Part shown: positions 34,224 through 42,019 of the stretch, one piece after another
Layout of the letters: each line of letters begins with the position of its first letter
Position numbering within the stretch: position 1 is the stretch's first letter
DNA from: Opitutaceae bacterium
GTDB lineage: Bacteria; Verrucomicrobiota; Verrucomicrobiia; Opitutales; Opitutaceae
NCBI GenBank assembly: GCA_030693515.1
Contig: JAUYAK010000115.1
Location: forward strand, 1-46,694
Reading direction: 5' to 3'
DNA length: 46,694 nt
Position numbers and translations under genes: made by a program
The notes under the pieces: generated by a model
The model's input: the letters and a program-made list of their open reading frames with translations, nothing else
Database searches by the model: none
Told to the model about the DNA's origin: nothing

Positions 34224-35903
34224 TTAGAACAAACTCCGCCCGCCAGCCTGCGGCGGCGCGAGCACGCCGAGGATGCGCGCGAGCGTGGGAGCGATGTCGT
34301 CCACGCCGACGGGCTGCGAGTAACTGCCCGGCTTCACGCCGCGGCCCAGCCACAGGAGCGGCACATGCGTATCGTAGTTGTAGGGCGTGCCGTGGTTCGT
34401 GCCCGTCCGGCGCTCCACCCAGAAGGGTTTGGCGCGATAAAAGACATCGCCGCTGCGCTCGCGGTGGAAGCTGCGCAAGGTCGGCAGGGCATAGGCGTCG
34501 GCGATGACGCCAGCCTCGAGCTCGCTGCGCGTGAAGGCGGCATCAACAAACTCAAGCGTGAGGAGCGCATCGCGCACGATTTTTTCGGCGGCGGCGGGCG
34601 CGATATTTTTCTCCCGCAGCACATCCTGGAAGAACAAGAGCTGACTCGCATCGACGGCGAGCCAGCGCCGCCCCGCGGCGAGCGCACCAAACGCCCGGTC
34701 GAGCGCGGCCTCGCAGGTTTTGAGCACACGCGTGTTGTCGATGCGGCCGGCGCTCGTGGCAGGATTGAGCGCTTTGATCCGTTCCGGCAGCGGTGCGACA
34801 CCATGATCCGCCGTCAGGACAATGGTGCAGTTCGCCAGTCCGACTTGGGCGTCCAGAAATTTGAGAAAGTCCGCCAACTGCCGGTCCGTGCGCAGCGTGA
34901 TATCCATGACTTCGTGGCTGTCAGGCCCGTAGTTGTGGCCCACGGTGTCGTTGGTTGAGAAGCTGAGGCAGAGGATGTCAGTGAAGCCGCGGCGGCCGAG
35001 TTTCTCCTGCTCCACAAGCGTGCGCGCAAAGTCGATCAGCACTTCGTTTTTAAACGGCGAGCCCTCGAATGCATCGTAGAACGCGGGGGTGATTTGCTTC
35101 GCGCCGCCATCGACGCGTTTCGGCAGAGTGCGGCCCATACCGGCTTCGCCGGCCTCGCCCGGAGCGTCGTCCGGGCCTTGGAGCGCGTCGTAAGCCGCGA
35201 CGGGCAGCAGTCGCTCCCATGAACGGCCGAAGGCCGCCTCGACACGGCCGGAGTCATTGAACGCCTGCACCCACGCAGGCAGCTCCTTCACGTAGGCGGT
35301 GGAGGAGACGATGCGGCCTTTGTCCATCCAGTAGGCGGCGTCCGCGAACTTGCCCGCGAGCAGGATGGCCGAGCGATCCTTGCTGGAGACGCCGATGACC
35401 TTGGGGCCGGGGCCGCGCGACAACTTGAATTCGTCGCCCACGGTCGGCGCGAGCAGACGGCGCGCAGAGGCGCCGAGCGCGGGATTGCGCGTGGGCACGC
35501 GCACGCCACCCCGCGTCTCGGGCAGGCCCACAATCTGCACGGTGTCGTCGTCCACGCAGTTGACGCGCAGCATCGTCGCGCGGTCGATCCAGTCGTTGGC
35601 GATGATGCCGTGGGTATCCGCGTGGACGCCCGTGAGCACCACCGCGTGGCCCGAGGCCGTTTTGGCGACGGCGTGGCGGTAGTGGCAGTCTGAAAAACTG
35701 GCCCCCTGTTCCAGCATTAGGCGGAAACCGCCCGGGCCGAAGTGCGGTCCGAAGCGCGCGAGATAGTCGGCGCGGAACTGGTCGATCGTGATGACGACGA
35801 CGAGGGCGGGCAACGGGGCTGGATCGGCCGCCCGCGCGCTCGGCAGCGCGACGAGCAAACCGGCGCAGGCGGCAAATAAACGGTGGCGGCGCATGAAGGA
35901 CAT
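34224..35903 (-). CDS. PafA-like alkaline phosphatase-superfamily enzyme
   Basis: A 559-residue exported enzyme. The signal peptide begins at MSFMRRHRLFAACAGLLVAL and ends near ARAAD. Two-metal-site residues of the alkaline phosphatase superfamily are present: the first Asp in VITIDQFRADYLAR, the TASGH loop that holds the nucleophilic Thr in PafA-type phosphatases, FSTNDTVGHNYGPDSHEVMD, LTADHGVA and a late His in YDTHVPLLWLG. The whole resembles PafA monoesterases or type I phosphodiesterases more than PhoA. An ATG at 35894 is an alternative start. It lies 13 bp after the phytase gene, and together they could dephosphorylate inositol phosphates fully. Substrate is inferred. Confidence 0.85.
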   Translation of the reverse strand: MSFMRRHRLFAACAGLLVALPSARAADPAPLPALVVVITIDQFRADYLARFGPHFGPGGFRLMLEQGASFSDCHYRHAVAKTASGHAVVLTGVHADTHGIIANDWIDRATMLRVNCVDDDTVQIVGLPETRGGVRVPTRNPALGASARRLLAPTVGDEFKLSRGPGPKVIGVSSKDRSAILLAGKFADAAYWMDKGRIVSSTAYVKELPAWVQAFNDSGRVEAAFGRSWERLLPVAAYDALQGPDDAPGEAGEAGMGRTLPKRVDGGAKQITPAFYDAFEGSPFKNEVLIDFARTLVEQEKLGRRGFTDILCLSFSTNDTVGHNYGPDSHEVMDITLRTDRQLADFLKFLDAQVGLANCTIVLTADHGVAPLPERIKALNPATSAGRIDNTRVLKTCEAALDRAFGALAAGRRWLAVDASQLLFFQDVLREKNIAPAAAEKIVRDALLTLEFVDAAFTRSELEAGVIADAYALPTLRSFHRERSGDVFYRAKPFWVERRTGTNHGTPYNYDTHVPLLWLGRGVKPGSYSQPVGVDDIAPTLARILGVLAPPQAGGRSLF

Positions 35904-35916
35904 GATCGGGGTGGCC

Positions 35917-36972
35917 TTACTCTCGCCGGTGCAGGTCGGTCCCGGCAATGTCTTCCCACGCGTAGTAGTGGAAAGTCCGGTCCGTGCTCATCGCCACGAA
36001 GAGGCCGTGCGGAAACTTGGGGCCCAGCGCCATAGCCGTCACCTCGCTGCCATCGCTCTCGATCGCGGAGACGGGCACGGTCTTGATCAGCACGTGCTCG
36101 TGCGGGCGGCCGGGCTCGCCTTCCCGGCGGTAAATGCGGAACCGGTTCGCCTGCTGGTCGGACACGAGGAGGTAGCCCGTGCCATCCGGCCTCTTGTAGA
36201 TCGAGATGCCCTCGTGATCGCTCACGTAGCCGCTGGTGCCAAACACCGCGAGTTCGCGGCCCGCGTCGGGGGCGTCGGGATCGGCGGCGTATTTGCGGAC
36301 GCCGAACGTCTCGTCGGAATAGTAAACGCAGCCCAATTCGGCATCGACCGCGATGGCCTCGATCTCCTTCTTGCCGGAATAGGCGCCGAACTCGCGCACG
36401 AGCGTCATCGCCACGCGCCCAGCTCCGTCGTCGGCAAGCCGGTATTGCGCGAGGTAACCCTGCGCGGGGCCCGACTTGCCGCCCACGATCGCAAACACCG
36501 CGCCGTCGCGCGGACGCTTGTAGAGGGCGATCCCCATGGGAGCGCGGGTTATATCGCCGCCGAAGACGACGAGGTCGCCCTTGTCCACGCCCGTCATGTC
36601 CGGCACCGAGAACACGCGCAGGCGTTTCATCTCGCGCTCCGTCGTCACCACGATGTCGGTGGGCTTGCCGCCGAGCATGAAGCCGTAGGCAAGATCGACG
36701 TTGTTCGGCCGCTTGAGGTCGCCGACCCGCTGCACGATCTTGCCTTCGAGATCGAAGACATAGAGCGCGCCGTCCGTGTCCTTGTCGGTGCCAATGACGA
36801 GGCTCTTCGCCGGATCGGCCGCGTTGATCCAGATCGCGGGGTCGTCCGTGTCGTGCCGCGTAGGCTCGGTGACGACGCGGGGCCGGATCGCATCGGGAGC
36901 CGGACCGGCCGCACCGGTGCAACCGGCGATGAGGACGGCGGCGAACAAAGGGAGCAGGCGAAGGCACATCAT
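35917..36972 (-). CDS. Beta-propeller phytase (lipoprotein)
   Basis: A 351-residue 3-phytase of the beta-propeller class, which removes phosphates from myo-inositol hexakisphosphate with calcium. The class signatures are all visible: HDTDDPAIWINAADPAKSLV, VIGTDKDTDGALYVFDLEGK, RPNNVDLAYGF and SDHEGISIYKRPDGTGYLLV. Residues 1-18 are a lipoprotein signal with lipobox LIAGC, so it is likely tethered to the outer membrane. Enzymes of this class usually stop at inositol trisphosphate, which makes the co-transcribed phosphatase 13 bp downstream meaningful. An 11-bp-period direct repeat lies 50-70 bp upstream. Confidence 0.93.
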   Translation of the reverse strand: MMCLRLLPLFAAVLIAGCTGAAGPAPDAIRPRVVTEPTRHDTDDPAIWINAADPAKSLVIGTDKDTDGALYVFDLEGKIVQRVGDLKRPNNVDLAYGFMLGGKPTDIVVTTEREMKRLRVFSVPDMTGVDKGDLVVFGGDITRAPMGIALYKRPRDGAVFAIVGGKSGPAQGYLAQYRLADDGAGRVAMTLVREFGAYSGKKEIEAIAVDAELGCVYYSDETFGVRKYAADPDAPDAGRELAVFGTSGYVSDHEGISIYKRPDGTGYLLVSDQQANRFRIYRREGEPGRPHEHVLIKTVPVSAIESDGSEVTAMALGPKFPHGLFVAMSTDRTFHYYAWEDIAGTDLHRRE

Positions 36973-37023
36973 GGCGTGGATCGATCAGGAGGTCCCGGCG
37001 CGATGAGGCAAGCCGTCCGGGTT

Positions 37024-37042
37024 ACGTTCGCACAACGTTCGC
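37024..37042 (-). promoter_or_regulatory. Direct repeat upstream of the phytase gene
   Basis: Two identical octamers, ACGTTCGC at 37024-37031 and 37035-37042 (plus strand), at an 11-bp period. The period is that of one helix turn and of PhoB/PhoP-type sites, but the half-site is unlike the usual TGTCA. It sits between the SDR gene and the phytase start, where a phytase promoter would be. Confidence 0.35.
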
Positions 37043-37055
37043 CGGCCGTCGCGGA

Positions 37056-37817
37056 TCACAGCGCCGATAACAGGCCGCCATCGACCACCAGAATCTGGCC
37101 GTTGACGAAGTCCGAGGCGCGGGAGGCGAGGAACACCGCCGCGCCGACCAGTTCGTGCGGTTCGCCCCAGCGCCCCGCCGGCGTGCGCGCGCAAATCGCG
37201 CGATCAAACACCGGATCAATCGTGAGGGTGCCCGTCATGTCGGTGCGCATGTAACCGGGGCTGATCCCGTTGGCCTGCACGTTGCGGCCGCCCCACTCCA
37301 CCGCCATCGCGCGCGTGAGCATCTTAAGGCCGCCCTTGGCGGCGGAATAGTTCGCGATGGTCGGGCGCGATATCTCGGCGTTCAGCGAACAGATGTTGAT
37401 GATTTTTCCGCCTCCGCGCCGCAACATCCCGGGCACGACCACTTGGGTGACGAGAAAGGCGCTGGTGAGATTCGTGTCGATCACGGCGCGCCACGTTTCG
37501 AGCGGCATCGACTCGAGCGGCGCGCGCCGGTGGATGCCGGCGTTGTTGATCAGGATGTCGATCTCGCCCGCGACGTCGGCGAGCGCGCCCTCGATCTCGG
37601 CGGGCTGGGTTACATCGAATCGCCGGCCGCTCGCGACCGCACCCTCTCCACGCAGCAGGGCGACCGCGGCCTCCAGCCGTGCCGCGTCGACATCGTTCAC
37701 GATGACTTCGGCCCCGGCGGCCGCCAGGCCCCGCGCGATCGTAAGCCCGATCCCTTGTCCCGCCCCGGTGATCAGGGCGCGTTTCCCGCGCAGGGAAAAA
37801 AGTTCGCTCGTCGTCAC
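37056..37817 (-). CDS. Short-chain dehydrogenase, gluconate 5-dehydrogenase-like
   Basis: A 253-residue NAD(P)-dependent SDR. The cofactor motif is TGAGQGIG, followed by NNAGIHRR, the catalytic Ser in NICSL, and YSAAK with the catalytic Tyr and Lys. ESMPLETWRAVIDTNLTSAF and ARTPAGRWGEPHELVGAAVF match gluconate 5-dehydrogenase and 2-deoxygluconate dehydrogenase families. It begins at a GTG (37815-37817) and is divergent from iolD. In this setting it could act on an inositol- or keto-gluconate-type intermediate, but the exact substrate is uncertain. Not a member of the IolG (Gfo/Idh/MocA) family. Confidence 0.85.
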   Translation of the reverse strand: MTTSELFSLRGKRALITGAGQGIGLTIARGLAAAGAEVIVNDVDAARLEAAVALLRGEGAVASGRRFDVTQPAEIEGALADVAGEIDILINNAGIHRRAPLESMPLETWRAVIDTNLTSAFLVTQVVVPGMLRRGGGKIINICSLNAEISRPTIANYSAAKGGLKMLTRAMAVEWGGRNVQANGISPGYMRTDMTGTLTIDPVFDRAICARTPAGRWGEPHELVGAAVFLASRASDFVNGQILVVDGGLLSAL

Positions 37818-37922
37818 GCGTCATCCCGAACCGAACGACCCGGCGGGCGCAAGCCCGGGCCGGCGAATTCTTCTTTGCACTCGCGGAGGTTCGCACCCGG
37901 AATCACGCCACCCCTCCCCCGC

Positions 37923-39806
37923 ATGAAAAACACTATCCGTCTCAGCATGGCCGCCGCGCTCGTGCGCTTTCTCCAGCGCCAATATATCCGCCGCGATGGT
38001 GTCGAGCACCGCCTGATCCACGGCATGTGGGGCATCTTCGGGCACGGCAACGTCACCGGCTTCGGCCAGGCACTGGAGGAAGAGGGCTCGTTCGCCGGAA
38101 AAAACGCCCTCCCCTACCTCCAAGCCAAGAACGAGCAGGCGATGGTGCATGCCGCCGTCGCGTTCGCGAAGACCCGCCAGCGCCTCGGCACCTACGCCTG
38201 CACGAGTTCCATCGGCCCGGGCGCGACCAACATGATCACGGGCGCGGGCGTCGCGACCGTCAACCGGCTCCCGGTGCTCCTGCTGCCGGGTGATATTTTT
38301 TCCAACCGCATCCCCGGCCCGGTGCTGCAACAGCTTGAGTTTCCCGCGAGTCAGGACGTGAGCGTCAACGACTGCTTCCGCCCCGTCTCGAAATACTGGG
38401 ACCGCCTCAACCGCCCCGAGCAGCTGCTCGCGGCGCTGCCCGAGGCGATGCGCGTGCTCGCTGATCCGGTGGAGACCGGCGCCGTCACGATCGCGATGCC
38501 CGAGGATGTGCAGGCGGAGAGCTACGCTTACCCACGGCATTTTTTCGAAAAACGTGTTTACACCGTCGATCGCCCGGGCTGCTCCGTGGATAATCTCCGC
38601 GCCGCTGCAGCCCTCATCCGCGCCGCCAAGCGCCCGCTCATCGTCGCGGGCGGTGGCGTGCATTACAGTGATGCCACCGCCGCCCTCGACAAGTTCGCTA
38701 CGGCCACCGGCATCCCCGTCGGAGTCACACAGGCCGGCAAAGGCGCGCTCCTCGACGCGCATCCGTCGTGCCTCGGCGCCATCGGCGTCACCGGCACGGC
38801 TGCCGCCAACGCCCTCGCCCTCGAGGCCGACCTCGTGCTCAACCTCGGCACGCGGCTGAGCGATTTCACGACCGCCTCGAAGACGCAGTTTCAAAATCCG
38901 CGTGTCCGCTTTATCGGCGTCAACATCCACTCCGCCGATGCCCGCAAACACGGCGCACTCCCGCTCATCGGCGACGCCCGCGCGGTCCTCGCGCAGCTCA
39001 CGCGCGCGCTCGCCGGCTGGCGCGTGCCCGCCGCACACCGTGCGAAGGTCGCGCGCGAAAAGGAAAAATGGTCCGCCATCCGCGCCACGCTCGTCGCGCC
39101 CAAGCGCGGCGTGCCGCTCACGCAGGCGCAGGTCATCGACGAGCTCAACCGCGCCTGCGGTGCCGACGGCACCGTGATTCATGCCTCCGGCGGCATCCCC
39201 GGCGACATCCACAAGCTCTGGCGGTCGCACGCGCCCAACGACTATCACTCCGAATACGGCTACTCTTGCATGGGCTACGAGATCGCCGGCGCACTCGGCC
39301 TCAAGCTCGCCGCCCCCGAGCGCGAGGTCTACGCGTTCCTCGGCGACGGCAGCTACCTCATGCTCCACACCGAGATCGTCACCGCCGTGCAGGAGGGGCT
39401 GAAGCTCACCATCGTGCTTGTGGACAACCACGGCTTCGGCTGCATCCACGGCCTCCAGCGCGGCAGTGGCGGCAAGAGCTTCGGCAACGAATTCCGCCAC
39501 CGCACGCGCGCCAACGGCCGTCTCGAAGGCCCGCCCGTCGTCGTCGATTTCGCGAAAAACGCCGAGAGCCTCGGCGCCACTGCGCTCCGAGCCGGCACAC
39601 CCGCCGAACTGCGTGCCGCGCTCGCGACCGCCAAGAAAACCCGCGGGGTCTCGCTCATCTTCGTGACCACGCCCGCCGATGTCCGCCTCCCTGGCTACTC
39701 GTGGTGGGATGTGCCCGTGTCGGCCACGTCGACGCTCCCCGGCGTCCGCGCCGCCCGCGCCCGCTACGACCGCACGGTAAAGACCAAACAGCGTTTCCAT
39801 TATTGA
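37923..39806 (+). CDS. iolD: 3D-(3,5/4)-trihydroxycyclohexane-1,2-dione hydrolase
   Basis: A 627-residue thiamine-diphosphate enzyme that opens the ring of the inositol breakdown intermediate to 5-deoxy-glucuronate. MWGIFGHGNVTGFGQALEEE and LPYLQAKNEQAMVHAAVAFA (with the cofactor-activating Glu) are IolD signatures; SSIGPGATNMITGAG and the C-terminal FLGDGSYLMLHTEIVTAVQE, VDNHGFGCIHGLQ form the thiamine-binding region. FGNEFRHRT and GYSWWDVPVSATS support IolD over acetolactate synthase. The start follows a C-rich leader without a Shine-Dalgarno. iolE starts 2 bp after its stop, so the two are coupled. Confidence 0.95.
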   Translation: MKNTIRLSMAAALVRFLQRQYIRRDGVEHRLIHGMWGIFGHGNVTGFGQALEEEGSFAGKNALPYLQAKNEQAMVHAAVAFAKTRQRLGTYACTSSIGPGATNMITGAGVATVNRLPVLLLPGDIFSNRIPGPVLQQLEFPASQDVSVNDCFRPVSKYWDRLNRPEQLLAALPEAMRVLADPVETGAVTIAMPEDVQAESYAYPRHFFEKRVYTVDRPGCSVDNLRAAAALIRAAKRPLIVAGGGVHYSDATAALDKFATATGIPVGVTQAGKGALLDAHPSCLGAIGVTGTAAANALALEADLVLNLGTRLSDFTTASKTQFQNPRVRFIGVNIHSADARKHGALPLIGDARAVLAQLTRALAGWRVPAAHRAKVAREKEKWSAIRATLVAPKRGVPLTQAQVIDELNRACGADGTVIHASGGIPGDIHKLWRSHAPNDYHSEYGYSCMGYEIAGALGLKLAAPEREVYAFLGDGSYLMLHTEIVTAVQEGLKLTIVLVDNHGFGCIHGLQRGSGGKSFGNEFRHRTRANGRLEGPPVVVDFAKNAESLGATALRAGTPAELRAALATAKKTRGVSLIFVTTPADVRLPGYSWWDVPVSATSTLPGVRAARARYDRTVKTKQRFHY

Positions 39807-39808
39807 TC

Positions 39809-40720
39809 ATGCCCGCGCGTCTTCATCCCTCCTGCCTCGTCGGCGCCAATCCCATCGTCTGGTCCAACGACGATTTCGCCGACCTCGCCGGCGATGTCCC
39901 GCTCGACACCATCCTGCGCGAGATGCGCAAGGCCGGTTTCGCCGGCAGCGAACTGGGCCACGCCTACCCGCGCACGCCCGCTGCACTCGCCGACGCCCTC
40001 GGCCGCCACCACCTCCGTCTCGTCACCGGCTGGCACTCGACCTACCTCGCCTCGAAACCATTCGCCGGAGAGGAGAAAGAATTTCGCGCCCACCTGAATC
40101 TCCTGAAGACGCTTGGCGCCCGCGTCGTGATCGTCGCCGAGTGCACGCGTTGCATCCATGGCAACCGCGATGCCGCGCTCGGTTTCGGGTCGGGAGACAA
40201 CCTCTCCCCACGCCTCACCGCCTCAGAGTGGAAGAAATTCACCTCCGGCCTGAAACGCCTCGCCGCCATCGCCGCGCGCGAGGAGATGCGCATCGTCTAT
40301 CACCACCACATGGGCACGGTGATTCAGGGCGAGGCCGACCTCGATCGTCTGCTCGCCGCCGTGCCGGAAATCTCGCTCCTGCTCGACGCCGGCCACCTCG
40401 CCTTCGCCGGCATCGATCCGGTGCGAGTCGCGAAACGCTACGCGTCCCGCATCGCACACGTTCACCTCAAAAGCGTGCGCCCCCAGGTCGCCGAGCGCGT
40501 GCGCCGCGAGGGCTGGTCGTTCTACCGCGCCGTGGCGAACGGTGTGTTCACCATCGCCGGCGACGGCAGCGTGGACTATCCTGCCATCTTCGCCACGCTC
40601 GCCGCCGCCGACTACCGCGGCTGGCTCGTCGTCGAAGCCGAGGAAGATCCCGTGAAAGTCCCCGCCCTCCCCAAAGCCAAAAAAGCCCGCGCCTACGTGC
40701 GCACTCACGCCGGCGTCTGA
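39809..40720 (+). CDS. iolE: Myo-inosose-2 dehydratase
   Basis: A 303-residue TIM-barrel lyase that dehydrates 2-keto-myo-inositol to the substrate of IolD. VGANPIVWSNDDFADLAGDV at the start, GFAGSELGHAYPRT, LVTGWHSTYLA, VYHHHMGTVIQGEADLDRLL and LLDAGHLAFAGIDP follow the IolE pattern, with the metal-binding Glu, Asp, His residues. AHVHLKSVRPQVAERVRREG and VEAEEDPVKVP complete the barrel. It is joined to iolD by a 2-bp gap and precedes a transaldolase-family gene by 43 bp. Confidence 0.93.
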   Translation: MPARLHPSCLVGANPIVWSNDDFADLAGDVPLDTILREMRKAGFAGSELGHAYPRTPAALADALGRHHLRLVTGWHSTYLASKPFAGEEKEFRAHLNLLKTLGARVVIVAECTRCIHGNRDAALGFGSGDNLSPRLTASEWKKFTSGLKRLAAIAAREEMRIVYHHHMGTVIQGEADLDRLLAAVPEISLLLDAGHLAFAGIDPVRVAKRYASRIAHVHLKSVRPQVAERVRREGWSFYRAVANGVFTIAGDGSVDYPAIFATLAAADYRGWLVVEAEEDPVKVPALPKAKKARAYVRTHAGV

Positions 40721-40763
40721 CCCCGTTTCATCTTTCTACGGTTTCCCGCTTTCTTCTTTTCCC

Positions 40764-41819
40764 ATGACCTCCCGCATGACCCAGATGACGGCGCTCGGCG
40801 CCGATTGGTGGAACGACTCCGGCGTCCCCGCCGAACTCGGCGAAGCCGTCGCCCTCGGTGCCGTCGGCGGCACCTCCAACCCCGTCATCGTCTCCCAAGC
40901 CGTCAAAGCCCAGCCCGCGCTGTGCAATTCAATCATCGACCGGCTGGTGGCGGAGAACCCCTCCGACACCGAGGACGACATCGCGTGGAAACTCATCCAC
41001 ACGCTCGCACTCGACGCCGCCTCGCGGCTCAAGCCGGTGTTCGACGCCACGCGGGGGGTGAAGGGTTACCTCTCCGTGCAGGTGAACCCGAAGTTCTGCC
41101 CAAACAAGGAGCTGATGGTCGAACAGGCCACGCGTCTCGCCGCACTCGCGCCCAACATCGCGATCAAGGCGCCCGCCACCGAGGTCGGCCTCGCCGCGCT
41201 CGAAGAGATGACCGCCCGCGGCATCCGCATCAACGCCACCGTCAGCTTCACGGTCGCGCAGGCCGTCGCAGTCGCCGGCGCGCTGGAGCGCGGCCTTAAG
41301 CGCGCACGCACGGCCGGTCGCGACGCCGACGCCATCCGCCCCTACATCACGCTCATGATCGGACGCGTGGACGACCAGTTGAAGCGCGTCGTCGAGAAGG
41401 AAAAAATCACCACGACACCCGGCGCGATCGACTGGGCGGGCATCGCTGTGTTCAAAAACGCGCACCAGATTTTCCAGCAGCGCGGCCTGCCCGGCACGCT
41501 CCTCGCCGCCGCGTATCGGCACGAGGGCCACTGGTCGCAGATCATCGGGCGTGAGGTGCTCCAGACCGTGCCCTACTCGTGGTGGACGAAGTTCAACGTC
41601 TCCGCCACCGAGCCCAAGCTCACGCTCCACCAGCCCGTCGATCCCGCGATCGTCGCCGAGCTGCGCGCCAAGTTCCCCGACTTCCTCCGCGCCCACGACG
41701 AGCGCGGCATGAACCCCGCCGACTTCCTCACCTACGGCGCCACGCAGCACACGTTGAAACAATTCCTTGGCGGCTACGATGATCTCATCGCGTCCGTCCG
41801 AGCGCGGATGCTGCCGTAA
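40764..41819 (+). CDS. Transaldolase-family protein in the inositol cluster
   Basis: A 351-residue class I aldolase-fold protein. The Schiff-base Lys is K135 in NIAIKAPATEVGLAAL. Near the N-terminus GAVGGTSNPVIVSQAV corresponds to the transaldolase TSNP motif, and INATVSFTVAQAVAVAGALE to the INATLxFS region. It is similar to transaldolases but diverged, with a longer C-terminal part (GYDDLIASVRARMLP). Ordinary transaldolase activity is possible. Given its place after iolD and iolE, cleavage of a deoxy-keto-gluconate intermediate in the IolJ role is a hypothesis. A small hairpin (AAATCTCGCGGGATTT) follows the stop but has no T-tract. Confidence 0.85.
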   Translation: MTSRMTQMTALGADWWNDSGVPAELGEAVALGAVGGTSNPVIVSQAVKAQPALCNSIIDRLVAENPSDTEDDIAWKLIHTLALDAASRLKPVFDATRGVKGYLSVQVNPKFCPNKELMVEQATRLAALAPNIAIKAPATEVGLAALEEMTARGIRINATVSFTVAQAVAVAGALERGLKRARTAGRDADAIRPYITLMIGRVDDQLKRVVEKEKITTTPGAIDWAGIAVFKNAHQIFQQRGLPGTLLAAAYRHEGHWSQIIGREVLQTVPYSWWTKFNVSATEPKLTLHQPVDPAIVAELRAKFPDFLRAHDERGMNPADFLTYGATQHTLKQFLGGYDDLIASVRARMLP

Positions 41820-41852
41820 AAAATCTCGCGGGATTTCATGCCCTCAAACGCA

Positions 41853-41867
41853 CTGGAATTGTTCCAG
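41853..41867. promoter_or_regulatory. Palindrome CTGGAA-TTG-TTCCAG, candidate operator
   Basis: A perfect 6-bp inverted repeat with a 3-bp spacer in the 200-bp gap before the amidohydrolase gene. It ends 9 bp upstream of a TTGACA hexamer (41877-41882). Its position just above a potential -35 suits an activator or repressor site. The matching -10 is poor (TGACAT at a 17-bp spacing). Confidence 0.45.
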
Positions 41868-41884
41868 GGACACCCCTTGACAGT

Positions 41885-41922
41885 GTAGCAGCCGGCACGT
41901 GACATCCCGTGCAAGGGGCTAC
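41885..41922. repeat. Two-part stem-loop
   Basis: The outer arms GTAGC (41885-41889) and GCTAC (41918-41922) and inner arms GCACG (41895-41899) and CGTGC (41908-41912) can form an interrupted stem. It overlaps the candidate promoter of the amidohydrolase gene. It may be a structured leader RNA or a remnant of a repeat. Confidence 0.45.
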
Positions 41923-42019
41923 CTTGATGTTTTCGCCACCCTGACTTCATCCCATCCGGCCCCACCTTCCTAACAGTCCAGTTTCCTCGCAGTTCACACG
42001 TGGGTCAGATTTCTCAGCC

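Noticed and set aside
41877-41906. Second Pho box from two TGACA pentamers before the amidohydrolase gene
   Set aside because: The copies are 22 bp apart rather than 11, and the flanking bases do not fit; more likely chance.
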